A stretch of DNA of 64,000 bases from Brevibacterium spongiae (GTDB lineage Bacteria; Actinomycetota; Actinomycetes; Actinomycetales; Brevibacteriaceae). The position numbers and the translations under genes are program-made. The notes below the pieces were generated by a model. It ran no database searches. It was given only the letters and a program-made list of their open reading frames with translations, and was not told where the DNA came from. Positions 10,128-18,771 of the stretch are shown piece after piece (the stretch's first letter is position 1; each line of letters starts with the position of its first letter). The stretch is taken from assembly GCF_026168515.1 (NCBI RefSeq), contig NZ_CP093443.1, positions 3,906,001-3,970,000 of the forward strand, given 5' to 3'.

Positions 10128-10702
10128 ATGCCCCTCCGGTAGAAGTTGAGGTGCGATCGGGAGGCGGTCGGACCGCGCTGGCCCTGGTAGCGGTTTCCGG
10201 TGACCTGCGAACCGTAGGGATTGACCGCTGCGGAGCTCAATCGGAAGAAGCACAGCTGCCCGATCTTCATGCCCGGCCACAGTGTGATCGGCAGAGTCGC
10301 GACATTGGACAGCTCGAGGGTGACGTGACCGCTGAAGCCGGGGTCGATGAATCCGGCGGTCGAATGCGTCAGCAGGCCGAGCCGGCCAAGCGAGGACTTC
10401 CCTTCGAGTCGCGCCGCCACATCGTCGGGCAGGGTCACGAGCTCATGCGTGGAGGCGAGGACGAACTCGCCGGGGTGGAGGACGAAGGGCTCGCCGGGTG
10501 CGGCCTCGACGAAGCGGGTGAGCTCGGGCTGCTCGAGGCTCGGATCGATGACCGGGTATTTGTGGTTGTCGAAGAGCCGGAAGTACCGGTCGAGGCAGAC
10601 ATCGACGCTGGCCGGCTGGATCAGCGAGGGGTCGTAGGGGTCGAGGGCGATGCGGCCGGAGTCGAGCTCGGCGCGGATGTCGCGGTCGGAAAGCAGAGTC
10701 AC
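10124..10702 (-). CDS. dcd: dCTP deaminase (possibly also dUTPase)
   Basis: Enzyme of pyrimidine deoxynucleotide synthesis that deaminates dCTP. The 192 residues match the family closely: [11 protein letters not shown] at the start, [13 protein letters not shown], the signature [23 protein letters not shown] and a C-terminal [11 protein letters not shown]. Actinobacterial members are often bifunctional and also hydrolyse dUTP (family knowledge, not shown here). The start GTG 10702 gives the usual N-terminus, VTLLSDRDI. An ATG at 10750 in the same frame would add 16 residues absent from typical relatives. It lies divergently to the LPXTG gene. Confidence 0.95.
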   Translation of the reverse strand: MTLLSDRDIRAELDSGRIALDPYDPSLIQPASVDVCLDRYFRLFDNHKYPVIDPSLEQPELTRFVEAAPGEPFVLHPGEFVLASTHELVTLPDDVAARLEGKSSLGRLGLLTHSTAGFIDPGFSGHVTLELSNVATLPITLWPGMKIGQLCFFRLSSAAVNPYGSQVTGNRYQGQRGPTASRSHLNFYRRGM

Positions 10703-10991
10703 GTGTCTGATGGTAGTCGTTCCGCTCTCTGTACGCTCGGGATCCGTCATCTGGAATGCTCGAAATTTTCCTTGAGCACCTAGCGACACGCCGCCTGTAG
10801 ATCACAAACCGATAACGATTACTCTGATTTTTGCTGGTTTTTCCCCGTGTGTCTCCCCACAGCCACTGATGAATGCTTTAGAGTAATGAGCTGTACGGAC
10901 CCGCGCACGATGGTGCCTTCCCCTTCTTAAGCCAAGGAATGCCGGGAGTCCATCGTCTTTCGTGGGTAGACAACAATCGAAAGGCATTACT
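10703..10991. promoter_or_regulatory. Divergent intergenic region, dcd / LPXTG gene
   Basis: This 289-base region separates two divergent genes and must hold both promoters. It is clearly more AT-rich than its surroundings, especially 10800-10895. An inverted pair attactct (10818-10825) and agagtaat (10880-10887) flanks the AT-rich part and could be a protein-binding site. The LPXTG gene has an AAAGG Shine-Dalgarno sequence about eight bases before its GTG. No riboswitch class was recognised. Confidence 0.5.
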
Positions 10992-12527
10992 GTGAAGACC
11001 TCGCGTCTTGTGCTTGCCCCCGCAGTAGCCGTTGCATTGACAGGTCTTGCTGGCGCCCCGGCGTTCGCAGCGACAGAGTCCACCGCTTCGGTACCTCAGC
11101 AACCGTTGTGCGCCCATGGCGAACAGCAGTCATCGAGTGACTCCGAAGCGGATTCCTCGGTTCCCGCAGAGTCGGATCCTCAGGCGACCCTTGCCAACGC
11201 GCAGGTGACCCGGGACGACATCGCCGACGACAAGAAGGGAATCGGCTTCTCCGGCACCGGATTCACTCCGGACGAGAAGGCCACTGTGACCGTCGTGGGC
11301 ACGGATGGCACTGAATACTCGCCGGAGAAGAAGCTCACGGTCGACGAGAAGGGTCAGGTGTCCGGCACCTACTTCTTCACCGTGACCGAGGGTGCGAAGG
11401 TTCCCGTCGGCGAATACTCGCTCTACCTCACGGATCTCAAGTCGGAGAAGAAGTCCTCGAAGGTGACCTTCGAGGTCGTCTCGAAGGCCTCCGAGGTCGA
11501 TGAGCCCGGGTCCACCGATGACAAGTGCGACTCGGCCACCGGCCCGATCAAGACTCCCTCCGAGTCCCCGAGCGAATCGGAGACTCCGGCGCCTTCGGAG
11601 ACGAAGACGGAAGAGCCGACCACCGAGGCTCCGAAGCCGAGCGAGACGAAGACCGAAGAGCCCACCACCGAGGCTCCGAAGCCGAGCGAGACAAAGACCG
11701 AGGAGCCGACCACCAAGGCACCGAAGCCTTCGGAGTCGACCCCCCCGGCACCGTCCCCGTCTGAAACCGACGACACCGATGAGGATAAGTCGGACAAGGA
11801 CGAGTCGGACAAGGCTCCGGCGGACGACGTCAAGCCCGGACCCGCAGAGGCACCGAAGGACGAGCCCACCACCGAGGCTCCTAAGTCCGACGATGCCGAA
11901 GACGCCGACGCAGCTGATGACGGCAAGCAGGAAGAATCCGACAAGCCTGCCGACGATGCGAAGTCCGACGATGCGAAGTCCGAGGACGACGCGGCGGAGT
12001 CCACCGGACCGGCCAGCCCCGGCTCCGAGGAGAAGAAGGCTCCGGCGGCTGCCACGCAGTCTCTCTCCATCGACCCGACCGAGATCAGCTCCGAGGACTT
12101 CCTCAACAAGGGCATCAAGCTCGGCGTCACCGGAGCCCAGCCGGGCGAGAAGATCACCATCACGGTCGAGCATGCCCAGGGCAAGGTCGATCGCTACACG
12201 ATGACCAAGGAAGCCGACTCCGAAGGCAAGGCCACGTTCGGTGTCCAGGCCAAGGTCAAGGCTGTGCTCGGCACGTACAACGTGCGAGCCCAGGCCGAGA
12301 GCTTCGATGAGCCCCAGGGCGGAAGCTTCACGGTCCTGACCAACGGCACAGCCGTCGACGAAGGCGGCAACGGCAGCGGCTCGAACGATTCGGGCAGCGA
12401 CCTGCCGCGCACCGGTGCCGAGATGACCGGACTGGCACTCGGCGTCGGACTGCTCGCTGTCGGTGCCGCAGCCGTCATCATCACCCGTCGGCGGATGAAC
12501 GCCTCCGACGATCCTGCGGAGTTCTAA
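10992..12527 (+). CDS. LPXTG cell-wall-anchored surface protein
   Basis: A 511-residue exported protein for covalent attachment to peptidoglycan by sortase. The GTG at 10992 gives a clean signal peptide (KTSRLVLAPAVAVALTGLAGAPAFA). Two beta-rich modules follow: one about residues 65-160 (GIGFSGTGFTPDEKATVTVV), the other about 355-460 (LGVTGAQPGEKITITVEHAQ). Between them is a long Pro/Glu/Ser/Asp-rich stalk with a 15-residue repeat ETKTEEPTTEAPKPS present three times. The sorting signal is LPRTG near residue 471, then a hydrophobic segment and RRR. The role (adhesion, wall architecture) is not shown by the sequence. It is followed six bases later by the pseudo-ABC gene. Confidence 0.9.
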   Translation: MKTSRLVLAPAVAVALTGLAGAPAFAATESTASVPQQPLCAHGEQQSSSDSEADSSVPAESDPQATLANAQVTRDDIADDKKGIGFSGTGFTPDEKATVTVVGTDGTEYSPEKKLTVDEKGQVSGTYFFTVTEGAKVPVGEYSLYLTDLKSEKKSSKVTFEVVSKASEVDEPGSTDDKCDSATGPIKTPSESPSESETPAPSETKTEEPTTEAPKPSETKTEEPTTEAPKPSETKTEEPTTKAPKPSESTPPAPSPSETDDTDEDKSDKDESDKAPADDVKPGPAEAPKDEPTTEAPKSDDAEDADAADDGKQEESDKPADDAKSDDAKSEDDAAESTGPASPGSEEKKAPAAATQSLSIDPTEISSEDFLNKGIKLGVTGAQPGEKITITVEHAQGKVDRYTMTKEADSEGKATFGVQAKVKAVLGTYNVRAQAESFDEPQGGSFTVLTNGTAVDEGGNGSGSNDSGSDLPRTGAEMTGLALGVGLLAVGAAAVIITRRRMNASDDPAEF

Positions 12528-12533
12528 GCGCAG

Positions 12534-13742
12534 TTGAACGATGAATTGTCCCTCGCGGGGCTGCAGCTCGACGGACGCGAGATTGATCTAGGACGTCTGC
12601 GAGCAGGGACAATGCTCGGACTCATGGGCAGCCCGGACAGCACCACCTCGGTGGTGCTGTCCGTGGCGGCCCTGCCCCACGTCGCACCACCACCACGCTT
12701 CCCGACCGGAGCCCGGTCGGGTCGTTCGCGTGTGCGCAGCTGGTTGAAGAAGTACCTGCGTGAAGCCGATGCCGGATCTGGGGAGGCGGCATCGGCAGCG
12801 ACTCAATCCGCTGCACTGACGACATTCGGTCTGCGTCCGGAGGTTCTGCGCCGCCGGTTGGCAGATCTGGAGGCGATCGATCGTGCTCGTCTCGTCCTGG
12901 TCGCGGCCTGGGCGAGCGGCGCGACGTGGCTGACGCTCATCGATCCCTTCGCTTCGGTCCCGGGTCACCTGCGCACGGGACTGCGCAACCGCTTCGCCGA
13001 ACTCGTCGCCGACGAGGGCCGGGGAGTCGTGTTCAGCTCGAATTCGCTCACCGACCACACCATCGCCGAGGCGGGGGTGGCCGATATCGAAAAGGACCAA
13101 CTCGTCGCGTTCGGTTCCTTGGAGCAGATCGTCAGCGAACCCCGCGGTTCGCTGCCTGCCGAGCTCAGCGGCGTCAACGTCTATTCGGGCCTGGCTCGCA
13201 AGGGCTGGCTGTCCATCGGGCATTCGGCCGTGCGCGCCCGCACGGAACTCGACGGGAAGGTCTTCGTCACTCTCGGGTGGCGTGCCGCCCTGCTGTCACT
13301 GGACGAACATGACCCGGCGTTCACCTCGGCGACGGTGTTCGAAGCCATCGTCACGGGACTGCGCGATCGCGGCTCCTGCCTGCAGGCGAAGCTGTCGCCG
13401 GTCGACACCGAGATGGGGCTCGCCCTCGACGTCGACCTGGCCGATCTCGCCGGGGTTCCGGGCCACTCGCCATCTGCCTCCGCAGCCCGCGCAGGTGACG
13501 CAGTCGATGCAGGCCATGCAGACCAGGAATCGGCTGCAGCCGCGGAAGCAGGCCATGCAGACCAGGAATCGGCTGCAGCCGCGGACGAATCATCTGTCGC
13601 CGACGGACCGACGATCGGCTTCGGCGTCATCCATCCGGGGCTCGGCCGGACGGTCACCGAACTGCGCGCGAACGTCAAAGTCGGCACCCACGTCTTCGTC
13701 GAGGTCGACACCTCCGCGCTGCACGCCTACCCGGTGGATTGA
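12534..13742 (+). CDS. Degenerate ABC-ATPase-like protein with TOBE-like C-terminus
   Basis: A 402-residue protein whose N-terminal half follows the order of an ABC transporter ATPase but lacks the catalytic residues. The Walker A position reads GLMGSPDSTTS, with no Gly-Lys-Ser/Thr. The Walker B position reads WLTLIDPFASV, lacking the Glu of DEPF. The switch-His position reads VVFSSNSLTDH. The segment IEKDQLVAFGSLEQIVSEP mirrors the usual end of such domains. Residues about 215-402 resemble a TOBE/MOP-type beta domain. Inside it is a perfect 13-residue tandem duplication. TTG at 12534 is the only start in frame that keeps the beginning. It probably neither binds nor hydrolyses ATP; a scaffold or regulatory role for the LPXTG protein or the downstream membrane protein is speculation. 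Confidence 0.75.
   Translation: MNDELSLAGLQLDGREIDLGRLRAGTMLGLMGSPDSTTSVVLSVAALPHVAPPPRFPTGARSGRSRVRSWLKKYLREADAGSGEAASAATQSAALTTFGLRPEVLRRRLADLEAIDRARLVLVAAWASGATWLTLIDPFASVPGHLRTGLRNRFAELVADEGRGVVFSSNSLTDHTIAEAGVADIEKDQLVAFGSLEQIVSEPRGSLPAELSGVNVYSGLARKGWLSIGHSAVRARTELDGKVFVTLGWRAALLSLDEHDPAFTSATVFEAIVTGLRDRGSCLQAKLSPVDTEMGLALDVDLADLAGVPGHSPSASAARAGDAVDAGHADQESAAAAEAGHADQESAAAADESSVADGPTIGFGVIHPGLGRTVTELRANVKVGTHVFVEVDTSALHAYPVD
13509..13586 (+). repeat. 39-bp perfect tandem duplication inside the pseudo-ABC gene
   Basis: Two copies of a 39-base unit (starts 13509 and 13548) encode the 13-residue unit AGHADQESAAAAE twice. The duplication is in frame and lies in a loop of the TOBE-like domain. 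Perfect identity suggests a recent event and possible length variation between strains. Confidence 0.95.
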
Positions 13743-13805
13743 AGCCCGGCAGATAGACTGGGACCTGCTCAGTCCCCTTCAATCCCCCATCGAATCAGGA
13801 GCGTC

Positions 13806-14765
13806 ATGCGAACCTCGCGCAGACTTCTGATCTCGGCGCTGACGGTCATCGTGCTCACGGTCGCCGCTGTTCCCCTCCTCAACTTCACTGTCTACACACC
13901 CGCCCGGGCTGCCGAGGCCTACATCGGAGCACTCGAACGCGGCGACGCGAACCGGGCCTTCTCCTATCTGGCGACGCCGACTCCGACCTCGACGCTGGCC
14001 CTCAGCGATGAAGTGCTCTCGGCCGCCCCCGATCTGCCGCGGGAGGCCGAGGCGGAGACGCTGTCCGTCGACAGCGACCACGCGAAGGTCCGGCTCAGCT
14101 ACAACCTGTCCTCGCAGGAACAGACGATCACCGTGAACATGGTCCGTCTGCCGGCGAGCGCGGGGCTGTTCGACCGGTGGGCGATCGAGCAGCGGGACTG
14201 GCCGACGCTGAGCCTCGACGTCTCCGGTTCGTCGACGGCCACCGTCAACGGCTACGGGGTCAGCACCGGGAAGGTGCCCGTGCTGTTCCCGGCCAGCTAC
14301 CTCGTCGGCTTCGACGCGACGTACCTGAAGTCGAAGTCCCAACGCGCCGAGGTGACCGCCCCCGGCGACTCCTCGACCGTCAAGCTCTCGCCGCAGCCGA
14401 CGGCCAAACTCGAGGAGACCGTGAAGCAGCAGGTCAACGACCATCTCAAAGACTGCATGACGTCGAAGACCCTCATGCCTTCCGGCTGCGTCTTCGGCTA
14501 CGACACGGACAACGAGATCATCGGCGACATCTCCTGGTCACTCGAACGCAGCCCGCAGATCGGGCTCACCGCCTCCGGCAATGACCTCGAACTCACTCCC
14601 TCGACCGTCGAAGTCCGGGTCAAGGGACGCTACCGGGATATCGTCACCGCCGCCGAACACGACCTCGACGAGAAGCTCTCCTTCGTCCTCGGCGGCTCCG
14701 TGGTCGTCAAGTCCTCGCAGGTCAGCTTCGAGCCGCGCCGCCTCGGCGACGTCTCCGTCATGTGA
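13806..14765 (+). CDS. Membrane-anchored extracytoplasmic protein, unknown function
   Basis: A 319-residue protein with one N-terminal membrane segment (LLISALTVIVLTVAAVPLLNF) and the rest predicted outside. The part after the helix starts with a short helical module (AAEAYIGALERGDANRAFSYL) of the kind seen in NTF2-like or lipoprotein DUF domains. Several beta-rich stretches follow, with two Cys residues (DCMTSKT, SGCVFGY) that could form a disulfide. The ATG at 13806 has AGGAG four bases upstream. It follows the pseudo-ABC gene by 63 bases on the same strand, so the three genes from 10992 may form one unit. I do not recognise the family. Confidence 0.8.
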   Translation: MRTSRRLLISALTVIVLTVAAVPLLNFTVYTPARAAEAYIGALERGDANRAFSYLATPTPTSTLALSDEVLSAAPDLPREAEAETLSVDSDHAKVRLSYNLSSQEQTITVNMVRLPASAGLFDRWAIEQRDWPTLSLDVSGSSTATVNGYGVSTGKVPVLFPASYLVGFDATYLKSKSQRAEVTAPGDSSTVKLSPQPTAKLEETVKQQVNDHLKDCMTSKTLMPSGCVFGYDTDNEIIGDISWSLERSPQIGLTASGNDLELTPSTVEVRVKGRYRDIVTAAEHDLDEKLSFVLGGSVVVKSSQVSFEPRRLGDVSVM

Positions 14766-14776
14766 GGATGACGCCG

Positions 14777-16744
14777 TCAGGCGCCGCGGAGGTCGAGGTT
14801 GAGCTCGTTCGGCGCCGCGTCCACGAGATCGACGGGGATGCCCCAGTCCTGCTGGTAGAGGTGGCAGGCCGCGTGCAGCGGGATCTCTCCCCCGGGTTCG
14901 CCGTCACACGCCGCGGCTCGCGCGGTCACGTGGAGCACTCCCCCGGCGAGTTCGGGATTGATTACGATGTCTCGGGTGAGCCCCTCGGCTCCCCCGTCGC
15001 CGGAGACGATGAGCGCGGGCGGGGTCGCCGAGACCTGGAGGAAGGTGGGGTCGCCCCAACGGTCGTCGAGCTTCTGCCCGGACGGCACCGTGAAGCTCAC
15101 GCTCAGCGACACCGGACCCGAAGCGATCTCCGTCGACGGCCGTTTCGTCGTCAGCGCGCCCTCGTCGACCTTCTGTGCGTCCTTGGGCAGCTTCACCCTC
15201 GTCAGCGCATGGGAAGCGGACTCGACGACGAGGAGTTCGGCCTCGCCCGCGGAATCGTCGGTGCCTGCAGCGGAGCCACCGGTATTGCTGCCGCCGTCGA
15301 CGACGAGGATGTCCGAGGGCTCGCGCAGTCCGCGGGCCAAGGTCGTCACTTCGGCGGTGGTCGGGTCATACCGGCGGATCGCTCCGTTGTACGTATCGGC
15401 GATCGCGATCGACCCATCGGGCAGGCTGCGCACACCGAGCGGATGCTGCAGGCGCGCCTCGGCGGCGGGGCCGTCGCGGAAGCCGAAGTCGAAGAGGCCG
15501 ACGCCCACGAGTGTGGTGACTTCTCCGGTGGTCGGGTCGAGGCGGCGGATCGCCGAGGTCTCGGAATCGGCGATGAGAACCTGACCGTCCGAGTCGAGGT
15601 CGAGACCCGAGGACTGCGCGAACCACGCGGCTTCCGCGTCGCCGTCGGTCAGTCCCTCATTCATCGTGCCCGAGAGGATGCGGATCGATCCGTCCTTCGG
15701 GTCGAACGACCAGATCGTGTGGTTGCCTGCCATCGCCACGACCACCTCGGCGGTGGCGGGGACGAAGAGAACATCCCACGGAGATGACAGCTTCACATCT
15801 TCCCCGGGGCCGTCGTATCGGCCCAGCTCACCGGGCTTGCCGCGGACATTGTCGATCGCACCGACCATGTGCTGCTCGCCGGTGCCGGCGATGGTGGTCA
15901 CGGTCTCCGTCTCGAGGTCGATTCCGCGCAGGGTGTGGTTGACGGTGTCGGCGACGACGATTCCGTAGCCGACTTCGGCGGCCAGGTCGTCGGGCAGTAC
16001 GGTGATGCCGCCGGGTTCGCTGAAGCTCGCCTGGGCGAAGTCGCCGTCCTCCGAGCCGCGTTGCCCCGTGCCGATGCGGCGGATGATCGTGGTGCCTTCG
16101 GCATCGTATTCGACGAGGCTGTGGTGGCCGGAGTCGGAGACGAGGAGATTTCCCGAGGCCAGGCGGGTGGCCTTGCCCGGGTAGAACAGGTCGGTTTCCG
16201 GTGCCGGCGGCGGAACGTAGGGGCCGTCGCCGGAATGCAGAGTGCCCTTGGCCGAGTGCTCTTCGATGAGGCCCTCGATGATCTCGGTGAGTCCGGCGGC
16301 GTGACCCTCACCGGACATGGTCGCTACGAGATAGCCCTCGGGGTCGATGACGGCCAGGGTCGGCCAGGCACGGGCGGTGTAGGCCTGCCAGGTGACGAGG
16401 TCGGGATCGTCGAGGACGATGTGCTCGACCTGGTAGCGCTCCACGGCCTGGTCGACGGCCTCGACGGTGCGTTCGAACTCGAACTTCGGCGAGTGCACGC
16501 CGATGATGACGAGTTCTCGTGCGTACTTCTCCTCCAGCGGTCGCAGTTCGTCGAGGACGTGGAGGCAGTTGATGCAGCAGAAGGTCCAGAAGTCGAGGAG
16601 GACGACCTTTCCGCGCAGGTCAGCCAGGGTCAGTTCCTTGCCTCCGGAGTTCATCCAGCGGCGGCCGACGAGTTCGGGGGCTCGAACCTTGACGTTCCGC
16701 GCCGAGGAGGTGGATGCGGTGGATTCTGACGGGCTGGTGTTCAT
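14777..16744 (-). CDS. Thioredoxin-like / NHL-repeat protein
   Basis: A 655-residue protein with an N-terminal thioredoxin/TlpA-like domain (about residues 15-165) followed by NHL beta-propeller repeats (about 190-500) and a beta-rich C-terminal domain. The active site reads FWTFCCINCLHVLDEL with the redox pair CINC. NHL blades are seen as repeats of LASGNLLVSDSGHHSLVEYD, GIVVADTVNHTLRGID and SIAIADTYNGAIRRYD. The architecture is that of the NHLRC2 family; its substrate in bacteria is unknown. The ATG at 16744 was chosen because the thioredoxin domain starts just after it and the upstream codons are Arg/Pro-rich. No signal peptide is seen, so it is probably cytosolic. It is convergent with the preceding gene (11 bases apart). 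Confidence 0.9.
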   Translation of the reverse strand: MNTSPSESTASTSSARNVKVRAPELVGRRWMNSGGKELTLADLRGKVVLLDFWTFCCINCLHVLDELRPLEEKYARELVIIGVHSPKFEFERTVEAVDQAVERYQVEHIVLDDPDLVTWQAYTARAWPTLAVIDPEGYLVATMSGEGHAAGLTEIIEGLIEEHSAKGTLHSGDGPYVPPPAPETDLFYPGKATRLASGNLLVSDSGHHSLVEYDAEGTTIIRRIGTGQRGSEDGDFAQASFSEPGGITVLPDDLAAEVGYGIVVADTVNHTLRGIDLETETVTTIAGTGEQHMVGAIDNVRGKPGELGRYDGPGEDVKLSSPWDVLFVPATAEVVVAMAGNHTIWSFDPKDGSIRILSGTMNEGLTDGDAEAAWFAQSSGLDLDSDGQVLIADSETSAIRRLDPTTGEVTTLVGVGLFDFGFRDGPAAEARLQHPLGVRSLPDGSIAIADTYNGAIRRYDPTTAEVTTLARGLREPSDILVVDGGSNTGGSAAGTDDSAGEAELLVVESASHALTRVKLPKDAQKVDEGALTTKRPSTEIASGPVSLSVSFTVPSGQKLDDRWGDPTFLQVSATPPALIVSGDGGAEGLTRDIVINPELAGGVLHVTARAAACDGEPGGEIPLHAACHLYQQDWGIPVDLVDAAPNELNLDLRGA

Positions 16745-16829
16745 GCCACTATGATCGCAGATCCCACGCCGAGGCGGCCGGGCCGGTGTCATCTTGTGAC
16801 CGCTCACACGTCGGCGCTGTCGCTCAGGA

Positions 16830-17564
16830 TCAGGCGCGGGCGCCGAAGATGCTGGAGCCGACCCGCACGATCGTCGCTCCTTCGGAGATCGCGAGTTCGA
16901 AATCTGCGCTCATGCCCATCGACAGTTCGGTCGCCTCGGCGGCCATGACCCCGGACTCCCGCAGGCGTTCGCTGAGTTCACGCAGGTCTGAGTAGCTGGG
17001 ACGGATCTCATCGGGGCTGCTGCCGGGCAGGCCGATGGTCATCAGGCCGCGCAGCCGCATGCGGTCGAGCTTTCGGGTTTCGGTGATGAGCGCCTCGGCG
17101 TCTTCGGGGGCGACACCGAATTTCGAGTCCTCGCGGGAGGTGTTGACCTGGACGAAGTAGTCGACGGTTTCGTCGAGTACGTCGAGGCGGTTGTTGATCT
17201 TCTCGGCCAGGGCGAGGTTGTCCACCGATTGGATGCAGCGGGCATGGCGCAGGGTGTGGTTGACCTTGTTGCGCTGCAGGGGGCCGATGAGGTGGGTTTC
17301 CGGGTTGAGGTCGGCGAGCGCCTCGGCTTTGCCGGTGATCTCCTGGACTTTGTTCTCGCCGATGAGCGTGAATCCGTGTTCGAGGGCGACGCGGATCTTC
17401 TCCACCGGCTGCGTCTTCGTTGCCAGCAGCACCCGCACCTCGTCGCCGCTGCGGCCCGCTGCTTCGGCGGCGGCACGGGCACGTTCGGCCACCTCGTCGA
17501 GGTTGCCGGTGATGACGGCGACGTCTTCCGGGGACAGCGGGGAGGGCGAATCAGTCGTACTCAT
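16830..17564 (-). CDS. PLP homeostasis protein, YggS/PROSC family
   Basis: A 244-residue single-domain protein of the alanine-racemase fold that binds pyridoxal phosphate and balances vitamin B6 pools; it has no known catalytic activity. The PLP-binding lysine lies in VRVLLATKTQ, followed by IGENKVQE, HLIGPLQRNKVNHTL and the C-terminal SMGMSADFELAISEGATIVRVGSSIFG. The ATG at 17564 matches the family N-terminus. An upstream in-frame extension enters the long inverted repeat at 17666-17730 and is not credible. In many bacteria yggS sits in the division cluster; here it does not. Confidence 0.95.
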   Translation of the reverse strand: MSTTDSPSPLSPEDVAVITGNLDEVAERARAAAEAAGRSGDEVRVLLATKTQPVEKIRVALEHGFTLIGENKVQEITGKAEALADLNPETHLIGPLQRNKVNHTLRHARCIQSVDNLALAEKINNRLDVLDETVDYFVQVNTSREDSKFGVAPEDAEALITETRKLDRMRLRGLMTIGLPGSSPDEIRPSYSDLRELSERLRESGVMAAEATELSMGMSADFELAISEGATIVRVGSSIFGARA

Positions 17565-17665
17565 GTCTCCAGTCTTCCATGAGCCGTGGGAAGTTTCAGG
17601 TCGGCGTCGGAAGTGCGACGGCCAGGGAGGGGCTGCGAACTGCGCCGGTCTGCAGAGTCCAGAAA

Positions 17666-17730
17666 CGAGTTGCGGACGTTCCGTGTCGAAATCATCTCGA
17701 TTCCCCTCGACACGGAACGTCCGCAACTCG
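17666..17730. repeat. Perfect 24-bp inverted repeat (hairpin)
   Basis: Arms 17666-17689 and 17707-17730 are perfect reverse complements (core gttgcggacgttccgtgtcg), separated by 17 bases. The element lies between mmsB (ending at 17803) and yggS (starting at 17564), both on the minus strand, so it may end mmsB transcription. There is no T-run, but hairpins without a U-tract are common in actinobacteria. Confidence 0.9.
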
Positions 17731-17776
17731 ATGCTGCCTCGGCTTCGGGACTAGCGGTGCTTCAGCCGGTCCCGCG

Positions 17777-17803
17777 CGGTGCAGTGCTCATCGGTGCAGT
17801 GCT
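17777..17803. repeat. 15-bp-period duplication at the mmsB stop
   Basis: The 12-mer cggtgcagtgct occurs at 17777-17788 and 17792-17803, directly next to the mmsB stop codon (17803-17805). It is one of several short tandem copies at gene ends in this window. Confidence 0.85.
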
Positions 17804-18708
17804 TACTTCGGCAGGCCTTCGGCGTTCGGGTCGATGTTCCTGATCAGTGCGGAGGTGTCGAGTCCGCCGAGGTCCTCATCCATGAGCTTCTGTAGCTGGG
17901 CGTGGACGAGTGTGGCCGCCGGGAGGTCGACGCCCTGGGTTTCGGCACCGGCCAGTGCCAGGCCGACGTCCTTGTGCATGAGTGCGGCGGCGAAGCCGGG
18001 CTTGAAATCGTTGTTCGCAGCCGCCGTCGTGGTCACGCCGGGTACCGGGTACCAGGTGCGCAATGGCCAGGAGTCACCGGAGGAGACCTTCGCAATATCG
18101 TGGAAGACCTTCGGGTCGAGGCCGAAGCGATCGGCCAGGACTGCACCTTCGACGACGCCCTGCAGGCTGATCGAGAGCATCATGTTGTTGACGATCTTCG
18201 CGGCCTGACCGGCGGCGTCGCCTCCGGCGTGGAAGATGTTGCCGGCCATCGCCTCGATGAAGGGACGGGCCTCTTCGACGTCGGCATCGGAGCCGCCGAG
18301 CATGAAGGTCAGGGTCCCGGCCTCAGCACCGGTGACGCCGCCGGAGACCGGGCCGTCGATGAGACGGAAACCGGCCTTGGCCGCCTCGGCGTGAAGGACG
18401 CGTGCGGAGTCGAAGTCGATCGTCGAGGAATCGACGAGGAGGGTCTTCGTGTCCGCGTTGGCCAAGACGCCATCGGGCTCGAGGTAGGCGGTGCGGGCAT
18501 GCTCGCCTTTGGGCAGCATCGTGAACACGATATCGGCGCCGGCGACCGCCTCGGCGATCGATTTCACGGGGTTGACCCCGTGTTCAGCGGCCGCGGCCAC
18601 TGCCTCGGGGACGAGATCGAAACCATTGACGGTGTGACCGGCCTTGACCAGGTTCGCAGTCATCGGGCGGCCCATATTCCCCAGGCCCACCCATCCAATC
18701 GTCGACAT
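17803..18708 (-). CDS. mmsB: 3-Hydroxyisobutyrate dehydrogenase-type beta-hydroxyacid dehydrogenase
   Basis: NAD(P)-dependent dehydrogenase of valine catabolism or a close relative. The 301 residues show the N-terminal dinucleotide site GLGNMGRPMTANL, the substrate-binding DGPVSGGVTGAEAGTLTFM and the catalytic lysine in AAKIVNNMML. Length and domain order fit the family. The ATG at 18708 has GAGGAGG about seven bases upstream. The gene is divergent from a LysR regulator, which probably controls it. The neighbouring hydroxybutyrate-type dehydrogenase suggests hydroxyacid catabolism; the exact substrate (3-hydroxyisobutyrate, 2-hydroxy-3-oxopropionate or similar) cannot be read from sequence. 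Confidence 0.88.
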   Translation of the reverse strand: MSTIGWVGLGNMGRPMTANLVKAGHTVNGFDLVPEAVAAAAEHGVNPVKSIAEAVAGADIVFTMLPKGEHARTAYLEPDGVLANADTKTLLVDSSTIDFDSARVLHAEAAKAGFRLIDGPVSGGVTGAEAGTLTFMLGGSDADVEEARPFIEAMAGNIFHAGGDAAGQAAKIVNNMMLSISLQGVVEGAVLADRFGLDPKVFHDIAKVSSGDSWPLRTWYPVPGVTTTAAANNDFKPGFAAALMHKDVGLALAGAETQGVDLPAATLVHAQLQKLMDEDLGGLDTSALIRNIDPNAEGLPK

Positions 18709-18771
18709 AATATGCCTCCTCGCATCATGTTCTTCTGGTATGCAGTGTTCTCTCTCACAGTACGCCAGACG

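Noticed and set aside
10703..10991. Riboswitch (for example ydaO/c-di-AMP type) before the LPXTG gene
   Set aside because: Some paired segments are present, but the conserved core sequences of known classes could not be found.
11130..12173. Antisense frames across the LPXTG gene
   Set aside because: Low-complexity Leu/Arg/Gly translations caused by the repetitive stalk of the LPXTG gene; no start signals.
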